Assembly (NCBI GenBank): GCA_000231825.2
Contig: JH720328.1
Coordinates: 600,057 to 664,056, forward strand
Length of the DNA stretch: 64,000 nucleotides
Reading direction: 5' to 3'
Origin: Tetrahymena elliotti 4EA
Lineage: Eukaryota > Ciliophora > Oligohymenophorea > Hymenostomatida > Tetrahymenidae
The notes under the pieces are model-generated. The model did not search any database. It had not been told where the DNA came from and saw nothing but the letters and a program-made list of their open reading frames with translations. The position numbers and the translations under genes are program-made. Below, piece by piece: positions 51,001 through 61,941 of the stretch (positions within the stretch are counted from its first letter, which is position 1; each line of letters starts with the position of its first letter).

Positions 51001-54000
51001 TTGAATCTTTTTATTGTGTTTTATTGATTTTATCTGACTAAATATTGAACTATGCAAATAGATCATCTAGATATTCCTGTGTTTTAAATTTATTTACATC
51101 TTACAAGTATTTCTCAACTTAATTTAATGAATTTGATTCTGTGATTATGTTTTTACCATAAAATAAATACAAAAGTAAGCTTCCAATAGCCCAGATATCG
51201 CATTTAGATAGTTATTATTAATGGCCTTCTTCTAAAAGTAGCTCATGAGGGATAGTATTCCAGTCTAGCTAAAAGTTTGCATCAACCAAAACTAAGAAAT
51301 TGGGTGTTTTTATAAATCCTTCATTATCAATAAATAGAATATTTTTTCCAAAGAAAGAAAGGTAACCATAGAGCTCACTATTATGTAGAGAAACACAAAG
51401 TGAAACTAATTAGAATAATCCTGAAATTTCTTTTATAAGCTTTCCAGTTTACTACTCATCTACATTGTATAAAGACAATTTATTTTGACATAGCTCTTCA
51501 AAAGTGCACAAGTAAGGTTCAGTCAAAATACAAGAATCTTATTAAGAAATAGCATAAATATTCAAAAAATATGGAGATACGTTATAAGCTAAATTCAAAA
51601 AATTTGTATCAGAATTATCTTCAAATAGATACTTTGATTTTACAACCCATTTAGAAAATATTTGATTATTTATTGTGAAATGCCCCAAACTTCTTTTACT
51701 ATCCTTCTCATCTGAATGCATAATAATTTCGTCTTGATTGAGTTTTGGAGGGAGATTTTAAATTAATCTCCCTTCAAAAGTATAATTTCCATTATTCAAA
51801 AAGTTTTATTTTATCAATGGTAAGCTACTATTGCTTCCTTTTTTTTAGTCTCCTTCATTTTATTATTTATCCGAATTTTCTTCATATGTATTTTCTAATT
51901 TTTTTTATAAATAATCATTATTGAGTATAAATTTTGTATAATTTCATATTTTTATTTAAAACTTTGTATTTTCTTTTATCATCTAGTTATATTAAATAAG
52001 TCTTAAAGAAGAATTACTTTGATTAAAGGATTTATCATTATCATAAGGTTTCACTAAAGTGAGAGGCCACATCATGGTAGGCTTTGAAAAATCACTTAGA
52101 ATTTTGCAAAATCTTTAATTTTACCTGACAATTCCTGATTTATTTTCATCAAAATAACTTCTGTTGTATTCTTTTTCAGACCTGTTTCAATATATTTTAA
52201 ATTAGAACATTGTTAAAATGAATAAATAAATACTTAAATAGAATTGAATTTCCAAGAGTATGAGCAATAAGATAGTCACGTCTTGTTTCATGATCAGTAT
52301 TTATGTTATGAATTATGTTATAAAATCTTTAATGCTCTTTTTCTAAGAATACTCTAATGTCTTAAATTTCTAATTAAATAAAATAATACTTAAGTTTGAT
52401 TCATTTTAAAGAATAAATTTTACAAATATTAAGAGTATTGCAAATAAATTATTCCCATGGTATCGGTTAAGTTTTTTCAGCTTTTTCTGTTAAAGTTTTA
52501 TTTTTTGTTGTACTTTGATAATCATTTTATGTCTTTGCAATGGTACTTTAGCTTTTAGAAGAAAAGCTACTGCTATCTTATTTGATTTATGAGCTACCTT
52601 TAATTAAGCTATATGCACTTGATTTGTTGTTTATAGTTTTACTAGCTCCTTAGATTACTTACTAAGCAAAATTATTCTTTGCTTGGTTTACTTCATCTTT
52701 TGATTGCTTGATAAACAAAAGTGTAATGAACTCATACATATATGCTGGTTTGAGATTATTTAATATATAGTTATAAATTTTTATAGCTGATGAATCAGAT
52801 TATTAAAAATAAAACCCTTTTTACACAAGCTTTCCAAATAAGAACAACTTGAAAATTAAGCTTAAGTCTTGATTTGAGTTAGAACCTTTATTTAAAATTT
52901 AAAAGGCTGTCAAAGCAGCTAGATATTTACTTTATTTAGGAAGTATATTTGATAAAATATAGCAAAATTATATTTTACTACCTATTTAAGTTGATGTTTT
53001 GAAATTACGATTTATTAAATCTGTAGCTTCTTTATTTTAATTAAGCTTCATTAATATGTATGATTTTTGCACAATTAAATTAGTATTCATTATTAAAGCA
53101 TGTGCTTAACTGAATTGTTAAGTATGACATAGTAAGCTGTATAAAATTGTAGAACTTTATCTATGGCCCAGGCAAAACAAAATTTGATAGCATTTTAATG
53201 CAGATTATATATCTTAATCTTAAATCAGTACTTTTTCTCCCAGTGTGATCAGTGCATTTTAAAAATTATCCTATGTTTTATAAAATAAATTATATCAAAA
53301 ATTATTTACTAATTTTTTTTCAGCAATAAAAAAAATATTTATGCAAAACCTCAAAACTAGTAAAACTTGATATTTCATTTTTAAGATTTTATTTTTTAAA
53401 TTTATGTCAGAATTTTTAAGAACATATTTCTTTTAAATTTTTACCCCTGAAAATTAAAGTTTTAAAGTAAATAAACATCTTATTTATCATGTGAATTAAT
53501 TTTTTTAATTACCTCAAAAGCAAAGTATCTCCATTAATCTTCTTCATGTTTCGTTAAGGGAACTCCTTATTTAATCTTATCATATAGTAAATTCCAGGCT
53601 TCTAGACGGTGTTATTCAAAATTAATCTTGGCTGGAACTTGATAAATAGTTTGCTATTGCTAGTAGTTAATTTCATCCTCCCTGTCTGCATAAAATAAGT
53701 AATCTTATTTAGATTTTTCTAAAGAATATTCATCAATATCTGTTTCAGATTATATTCTGTCAACAGCTACAGCATATTCATCATTTTCTTCAAGTGCATT
53801 TTTCATGGCAGAATTATTAATGCAAGTTCTGATATTTTTAATTTGCTAAATAAACTATTTTTTAAGGAAATCATTAGACTATCTTTCTTTAACTCCAAGC
53901 TATTTTAAGATTCCTGGTAATGAGCAATCTAATTCAGATATTATTTCTTTTAGCAAATCAATTCTTCCCTAGGCATCTATGAGAGTAGTGAAATCATATT

Positions 54001-54967
54001 TATTGTCTCCTTCTCTCTTAACTTGTGCAAATCTGATAAATGACTGAATGTATGCAGCAAAATTTTAATCAGGGTTAAAATTCTAGCTATTTTTAATATA
54101 ATTTTATTCATTATTTAAATCTAACTAGTAGTTATTTGAAACCGTTTCAGCTTCAAAATGAGTCATAGGAAGAGGTGTTTATTATCCACTATTTAACTAA
54201 GAAGATTTCATTTAATTTATTGAACTTATATTTGATAAATGATTTGCATTCTTTGATTTAGGGATACTCCTTTAAATAATACCCTGCTTTAACACTAATG
54301 AATAAACTAAATCTCCATATGAAGGAAAGCAATCAACAAAGGCTAAAATGAGTTATAAAGGTTATATCTTTAGGAAGACAGAAAGACCTTCAAATGATTA
54401 ATCAAATCCCTACTAAGTAAATAATCTTAATGAAAGAAAAATTAATTCTTCTAGGAGCATTTCCTGAATCATTTCAATACCTCTTAAATTCATACTAAGA
54501 GGATTTTCAACAACTGATTCATGCCAATCTTTATCAACTGTTTCATTTAATATGGCAAAGATAGTCTAAAGTTATCTTGAATCTCTCATATTCTATTTCA
54601 GATAAGTTAAAGCAAGCTCTCTTTCTTCATGAGAAGAGTAGATCTTTTCAATAAAATCAGATGAAGATGTCCAAGGGATTTATTAAATATTTTTCTGCTA
54701 CATAAAATTCTCTAAGCCCATTTTTCCATTATATTTTGGATAACAATCATCAACAAAAGCAATTTATGCAAAAGGTGTTTAATCATTATTTACAATGAAA
54801 ACAAAACCTTAATTCACAGCAAGAGATATATTTATTTCCTCTTAAGTCTCCCCTTAAGTTAAATTTTTAACTAACTGACTGTTTTCAATTGCACTTTGAT
54901 TATGAGACTAATCCGTCCTTTAAGCGATAGGGGAACTCTCTCTCTTTTCAAAACTTTCTTGATCCAT
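48050..54967 (-). CDS. TPR-like, pseudokinase and MORN-repeat protein, 1962 aa
   Basis: Large multidomain protein, probably a scaffold. ATG 54965-54967 to TGA 48050-48052. Introns 53271-53512, 52370-52423, 52182-52233, 50509-50706, 49924-49990, 48945-49301 and 48451-48509 leave 5889 nt, an exact number of codons, with each junction in phase. Residues 1-485 are helical, family unknown. Residues about 486-700 look like TPR helices (NALITLGEKVL, SYILMKLNQNKEATDLI). Residues about 920-1304 form a kinase-like fold: DIWAIGSLLLYLFYGK (Asp1141) and CLRFEAVSRPNALELL are present. The catalytic loop reads LYGYLSFFGKNILF without an HRD Asp, and DFG is replaced by VDANF, so it is probably inactive. Residues about 1685-1940 hold MORN repeats (GDCYKGGLLNGKYW, GDIYEGDFSLDHYHGFGKI, YQGSFKEGKKHGRGVI). 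MORN repeats often bind membranes or cytoskeleton. Confidence 0.85.
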
Positions 54968-55980
54968 AAAACACTTTCTTTGATTTTTTTGTTAAATCTA
55001 CTAAAAATAATAAAGAAATGTAAAAGTTTAAAACCAATATATTTTTATTAATAGATTATGATATTTTTCTTTTGAAAATCATAACTGGATTTACTCTAAA
55101 TCATAAAAGTTGAATGAAAATAATCATAAAAATTCATCAGTTTTAAAATTTAAAGATCTACATCAAAAAAACATAATTTAGATATGCACATTGAAATAAA
55201 AATACTGATTTAAATTTAATTATGATATGATAAATGTTTTATTCTTTTCAATTTATCTCAAATTAAATTAAATAAAAAAATCTTAATAAATAAAATACAT
55301 GGTGCATTTTATTTATTTAAGATAAAAAATCAATTTATTTTTTTTAACTTAAAACATTAAAATATAATCATTATTGCTTTCTTTTATTTATTATTTTGGA
55401 TTCTTGTATCACTAAGAAATACGTTAGTTAGACCAAAAAATGGTTTTGTTTTTTTTTCAAAAATTTGATCAGATTAATTAGTACCGCATTTAATTAAATA
55501 AACTCATATACAGCATTACTAAAAATCAAAAAGGTTAAATTTTTGAAAAATCAATTGAAATAGCTTTAAAAGTGAAAAAAGGTAAATTAATTTATATTGA
55601 TATGTGAATGAAAATTAATAATTAAAATATGTAAAAACTTCATTCAGATTTTTGATTTTTTGAATAATAGATCTTTATGAATTTTATTATTAGATAAAAG
55701 AATGTAGTAATGGAATTTAAAATAAACAAAATTGATTTAGACATGAGTTAACAATAACAAACATAATGGAGATATTAACAGAAAGATTGATCAGACTCTT
55801 AGAGGATCAGGCTGTCTAAATAAAATATTTAAGATTATGAATTTAAATAAATTTTGAAATGAATTTTTTGATTGATTGATTGATGGAATGTGGGTGGGCA
55901 TTTATTATCTTCGAATATAAAATTTAGAGGAGCATTTTCCTATTAAGTCTATAAATTTTAGCTAAAATAGAATTATTTTC
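54968..55980. other. Intergenic, AT-rich
   Basis: Spacer of 1.0 kb between two minus-strand genes, with a short GATT run (ATTGATTGATTGATGG) at about 55870. No ORF, RNA or other repeat recognised. Confidence 0.4.
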
Positions 55981-58900
55981 TCAGAATAATTTGAAAGAGC
56001 TAGTTTTGTATCTACCTTGCTTATCTTTGTTTCTAAGTTTGGTGTTATTAGCTATTGAATTAAATAAAAATATTTATTAAAAACAAGTACTTTTTATATA
56101 AAATTATATTTACTTTTAATTAAATCTTTAGGTTGAGGAGTAGCTCTCTTTATTTCTAAACTAAGTTCTTCTCTTTATTCTTGAAGGGAAAGAAGTACTT
56201 TAGAACCATCCTTTTCAAGATCTAACTTCAAAATGCTATCCAATTCTTTATTAAGTTAAATAAAGTTTTAAAAATAAAAAAATAATTAAATAAATGTTGA
56301 GAAAAATATTAGTTTTTTTAATTTAAATAATTACCAGCCTTAGTAAGACCAGTTGCATTAATAAGAGCTTCTAATTCACTCTCTTCATCAATTGTTTAGT
56401 TGCTTCCAACAATTTTAAGAACTTCTTCAGAGTAATCTCCGTTCTAGATGAAGTATTAGATTTCTTTTTCAGTGGCTTCAGCATCAAAGCCATAAGTAGT
56501 AAGACAATCTCTGAGTAATTAAATTTCATCAATATTTAAAGTATGGAGAGGAACTGGGTGAGGAGTATTTTCATACATAACAATTTTTTCATCTCCACGA
56601 GCATCCTTCTAAACTGCATAACGTTCACCAAGTCCGGCAACATATTTATTTAAATCATTAACGAATTCTTCATTTGAAAGTGGAACAGCTTTCTCATCAA
56701 GCTCAGGAATTTTGCTTCTATCAAAGACCTTGGAAGGGAATTTGAGTTATTTCATCATATAAATAGTTTCCTCAGGAGTTTCTTCCATCATAGTAGCTAA
56801 TTCCTTAACTCTTCTGTTTGGTAAAACATCAGCAATTGTGGAGTAGTATTTGAGCATTTCGAACTATTCATCAGAAAGGAGGACCTTGTCAAATTAATAT
56901 CCTTATTGTTAGGTTACATATTATTTGCCATCAATATCAGTAGTATGTTTTCCTCCTTCAATAAATATTTTATTTTTCATGGCTTCGCTATATTCACCAT
57001 CATATAATCTTTGCATTTCATCAACATATCTCATATACTTATTATTTCTTTTTTAATAAAATAAATTAGTCTTAAAAATAAACCAAATTTTTTTCAAATT
57101 CATTGTTTATTTTTGGAAAAAAATTCATTTTATTTTTTTTACTTACTTTCCAAATATAAATTTAATAAATTTTTATTTTTGAACTTAAAAAAATGACTGA
57201 TTTTCCAAATTGAAAATAAAATAATTCATTAATTCAATTGCTGAAATTAATATTTCTCCAAATCTTTATTTCAAAAAATTTATTTGCTAATATTTTAGTT
57301 ATCCTTTTCCTATCTTTTATTCTAAAATTTTTTGGTTTCACTAGATGCAGTTGATTTTTTGTAATAATTTTAAATAAATTATTTTATATATCATTTTAAT
57401 ATTTCAAATAATCAATTATTTTTAAACGGAATTTGAATAATTACCTTTTTTATTGAATGTAATCACTGTAAGGAGCATAATATTAATCAGGTTCTTCTTC
57501 TTTAGGTTCCTTAATTTCAGGGACATCATCAGCACCAGCTTTGTCTGCTTAAGGCTTCTTCTTGTAATTACCTCTGAAAACCATTTTTTTTTCAAGCATT
57601 TCTTTGCTTTCTTCAAGCCACTTTTCTCTAATTTGTTGTTCTTTCATGTATTCCTTTTATTTGAGCTTGTATTCTTTTAACTATTATTGGTAGTAATTTT
57701 CTTCAACTTTTTCAATAGTTTCTTTATCAGCTTAAATATAAGGATGAGTAATCTTGTTGATATCACTGTACATGACCTTAGCTCTATATAAATTAAGTAA
57801 TTCTTCTTCGTCTTTTCTGACTTCTTCCAAGGTTTGTAAGTTCTTTTTTTAGTTTTCTTGGAATTGGACAGCAAGTTAATTAAGATCATCTCTGCTAACT
57901 CTAGAGCTGAAGTCTCTACCGAGCTTATCAGATTTTAAGTATAATTGATGTTCTACTCCATACTTAGTTTTACCAATTATTTCACTTTCAAGTTATTTGC
58001 TAAGTTCTTAAGTGAATTATTAGCTGTTAGCTTGATCAAGGAGCTTTTCTCTCATTTCTTAGTGAGATTAAGCTAAAACCTTTTCTTCTTCAGTCTTAGC
58101 AAGAGTTTGATAATTAAATTTAACCTTTAAGTCACCTTTAATTTGCTTAATTTCTTTGAAGCTATTTTTCAATTAAATTTTACATATATAAAATAATTTT
58201 TAATGATAGAATTATTTACACTGAAGTTTAATGTAAAGTATCACAGTGATAATGTTCAAAAGATTTCTTAAGAGTAACTTCATAGTTTCTCAAAGAGTTT
58301 AAAGAATGGTATGCCATTTAAGCTTATTAAGTACAAGCGTATGTTACAAATAAGTATTACTTATTCAAATATTCAGTTCTCAAGTTATATTCAATACCTT
58401 TTAAAATTTTTTATTATTCGGAAGAAGCATTCTTCAATTTATATTCTTCGGGGACATGTAATTCAGAATCCCAGCTATAAAGAACAATTCTAGGAATTAA
58501 TTATCTCTTAGCAAGTTATTATTATCTTTCCTTTTCAATTTCTATTTCATCTTAAAGTTCATGAATCTTCTTAGCATCTCTCACTGTCATTTTATAAAAA
58601 ATCAATTAATTCCATTTTTCCATTAATAATTATTAAAATAAATTTCTTTTTTTTAATTTACATTCATTCAAAATGGAATGATATTAAATAGCTAAAAACA
58701 TCTTTTTAAATTCATTTAATTCAAATCAAAACTTAGTATTTGATGATAAAATATTTTTTAACAAATCATTTTAAATTAAAGAATTACAATATTCGATGTT
58801 GGGGTTATAGGGAGGATATTCAGTGATGTTTGGAGCACCTTCAGAGATATCAGTAATTTCATAAATGACTGAATCATCTCCTTCTTTAACATTCTTCTTA

Positions 58901-60373
58901 AGGTATTCAATAACTTATTCAGTTGAAGGTAACTTAGAGTGAACTGGATCTTCAGCAATTTCAAAGTGCATGACACTACCAAAACTGGAGAACAAGTTCA
59001 ACATGTCCTAAAAAATAAAGAAAAAAAGTTAAAATAAAATAAATTCTACTTGAGCTAAAAAGCAAGAGTTATTCAGGCTAAATGAAAATTAGAAGATTTT
59101 TGCATAGATATTTATCAGGGTGTATATGTTAGATTTTTAAATTAAGATTTAAAAATTAAATTATGTATGAGTGAATAGTAAATTTTAGAAAAAAAAAGAA
59201 TAAGAGCGAAACGTAGAGATATTTTTTTTAATTATATTTTAATAGTTAATTAAAAAGATATCTTGAGTTTATTTAGATTTGTTAGCTCTATCTAAATTTA
59301 GTTATAAATTTTAATTAAATAAGCATTACTTTCATTCAATATTTAACTAAAATATGTTCATATCCACTTTCTAAATTTATAAAATATCATGCTTGTTAAT
59401 ACAATATAATCGTGTATTTTTATCATTAAATCCCGCTTCTTTATTCTAAATATATTCTTGTTTGCCTAATTAAAATGATTTAATGTCTTACATTGATATA
59501 TTCATTATTTTCAAATCCTGAAACAAGAAGAGTACGGTTGGTAGAATGTTCTCTTCTAGAATCTTCAAAAGTAGTGGCGTAAATTGGTCTTTTTTCAATT
59601 GTGTGTTGGAGGGCATTTACTTTTTGTTTATATTCAGCAGCCTCCTTAGGTGATGAGAAGGTTAATACTACATAGGCAGGTAAAGATAATATGTCTTCAC
59701 CAATTACGCTGCTTGTAAAATTTCCTTTGAATTCATTATTTAAAAGATGTGTGATATCTGATTCATCGCATGTTAATGGGAATCCAAAAAGACAAACTTA
59801 GTTGTCATTAAGTTCAGAAACATACTCATCAGGAATGTATTCATCCAACAAAAGAGAGAAATGAGAGTCCTTGGGAACAACGTATTTATGAGTTTCCTTT
59901 GGATCTACTGAAATGTAGGTTGTTTGCTATAATTGCTTGATCAAATCGCCATTCTTTGAGTAATTCTCAAATTTATTAGCATGTAATAAATTTTTGGGGA
60001 ATAACTCGAATTCACCTACTGCAACACCATCCTTATGGCCGTCGTATTCTACTGTAAAACGCAAATTGAGAATCTTTTCATAATTCTTTCCATAAACTTC
60101 CTTAAGACCCTAAATGAGTTCTTCTTAAATAGCAGATTAGCTGAAATTAGCTTCAGCTATCTTTTAAAAGGTTTATTAAGTCTCTTTAAATCTGTCAATA
60201 CCAACAAAACTATTAGAAAATCTTTCGAAAAACTAGGCTTTTTATTCGAAAGTTAATCCTGATTCAGGCTCTGTGGAGACCTTTTGATCAGAAGAGAAGC
60301 TAACACGAAGAATACTCTTAGAAGTTAAATTGATCTTAACGCTTTTTCCTAAATTTTGAACTACTCTTAACAT
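55981..60373 (-). CDS. RRM-rich, probably mitochondrial RNA-binding protein, 1032 aa
   Basis: ATG 60371-60373 to TGA 55981-55983. Introns 59008-59491, 58584-58787, 58162-58219, 57048-57444, 56246-56334 and 56052-56113 all close in phase (spliced 3099 nt). The N-terminus MLRVVQNLGKSVKINLTSKS is basic, hydroxylated and free of acidic residues, like a mitochondrial presequence. Residues about 187-275 have RRM features (RNP2 VCLFGFPL, RNP1-like AYVVLTF). A second RRM-like unit starts at RTLLVSGF (about 282), and a third, weaker one near 380-440 has YLFVTYACTQQAQMAYHSLN. The rest is charged and helical, with a coiled region at about 540-680 (KEYMKEQQIREKWLEESK) and a basic C-terminal tail. Codon use is less AT-biased than its neighbours, as in highly expressed genes. 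A ciliate mitoribosome or mitochondrial RNA-processing role is possible but inferred. Confidence 0.8.
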
Positions 60374-61941
60374 TTTTCAAACTTTTTTAAATTAACTATT
60401 TATGTTTTGAATGCTCTACTCCTAATTAATTATGGACTTCTTTTTGTATCGAATTATAGTGGCTTAAGCTATATTTAAAAATAAATAATTATTTTTTGTT
60501 AGGCTATATTTTCTTCTTAATTCTATAGAAAATCAATCTAGGCCTTTTCCCCATCTAAAAAGGATGACTTAGAGAGATCATCTACAGAGCTATTTGGTTC
60601 CTAAAATTATTTAATTGATGCTTTTACGTACCTTTATATTCTTTTTATTTGCTTTGCACTTGCTTGATATTTGCTTTCTTATTTCTTTTTATACTTTTTC
60701 TTTTTATTAATGAATTTTGTCAATACCTAAATTCCTTTCAAGTCAAATTATGTGAATTTATTTATCTGTACTCTCTCTCTATCTTTTTTTCTTTCTTCTT
60801 TTTTCATTTTGTGTGTGATATCTTCAATTTTCTATTTAACATTACCTATTCATTTTTATCATGAACATGTATGTCATTCATTTTATTTATATTTACATCA
60901 TTTTACTTAAAAATATTTCTCAAAAGTACCATTTTTCATTCAAAATTCAATACAAAAATATCTACTCTTACTTCAAAAGCAAATAACTTTTTAATTTTTA
61001 CTTAAAAATTATTCAAGGTCAAAAAAACATTAAAAAATTTCATTATTTTCTTAGTCTGTTAACTTGAATCCCAATTTTTATTCAATCAAACATATTAAAT
61101 TTTAAAAATAAATATTTCTTTCACAAATCATTTTTTTAAATAAAATAAAATAATAATTTTTTTTTTCCATACCGTTTTTTCTGCAAATTAAAAAATAAAT
61201 TTTACATGTTAATTTTTTCTTATGGATAAAGGTTGTCAAAAATTTTTATTAGCATCTTTTTTTAGATAATATAATTTTAAATAAAGATTCTGGTAGAAAT
61301 GATTAAATTTTAAACTTATTTATTTGTTTATTTTAGGTAAGAAATACTTTTTTAATAAATGGTATTACTTTTAAATTAATTTTTTTAGATGGAAATATTA
61401 GATATTACAATTTAAAACAAATAAAAAATAAAATTGATAAAATTTTAAATATTATTAAAGAACTTCAATAAATGTAAATTTTATTGATTAGGAGGATTTT
61501 AAACAGAGAAAAAGTAAAATATTTTAATTTTTAAATTAATAGATGGATTGAAACTTAAATATCTTTGATTTCATAATGACACTCTAAATATGTGAAAACA
61601 AAAAAGGAATATTTTTCTTTTAATTCAGAATAAAATTTTGAAATAAATTCAATCTATATCTTTTAAGGGTATGTAAATATATGCTCTTAAAGTTTATGAA
61701 AAATACAAATTAAGTATTATGTAGAATTACTTTAATCTGTTTAATTATTTGATTATTAATTTCTTGATAAAGAATTTAAATAATAGAAGTTTTTCTTTAT
61801 TGAGTTTGTAGAATTCATTCAAAGAAATTTATTAAATAAGTGACTTTTTGAAGAAAATATTAACAAAAGTATAATTAATTTAATAATTTTTATAATTTAC
61901 CTGACTGAAATCATTAATTTATTTTTAATTTGGTAATAAAA
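60374..61941. other. Divergent intergenic region with two weak coding signals
   Basis: Upstream of both the RRM-rich gene (-) and the K+ channel gene (+). A minus-strand frame at about 60510-60822 is protein-like (listed separately). On the plus strand, 61473-61845 gives short protein-like pieces (YFSFNSEQNFEINSIYIFQ, then ELLQSVQLFDYQFLDKEF), interrupted by TGA near 61582 and needing a 42-nt intron near 61671-61712. I do not call a gene there. Confidence 0.35.
60510..60822 (-). CDS. Possible upstream exon or small gene (weak)
   Basis: From an ATG near 60820 the minus strand is open: a Lys/Arg-rich start (MKKEERKKDRERVQINKF) and then a more typical protein stretch (EPNSSVDDLSKSSFLDGEKA, QIDFLQNQEENIA). 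The frame stays open into the RRM-rich gene but in a different phase from that gene, so the end here is arbitrary. The clear presequence and ATG at 60373 make a 5' extension of that gene unlikely. This could be a separate small gene with an unseen 3' splice, or a chance ORF. Confidence 0.25.
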
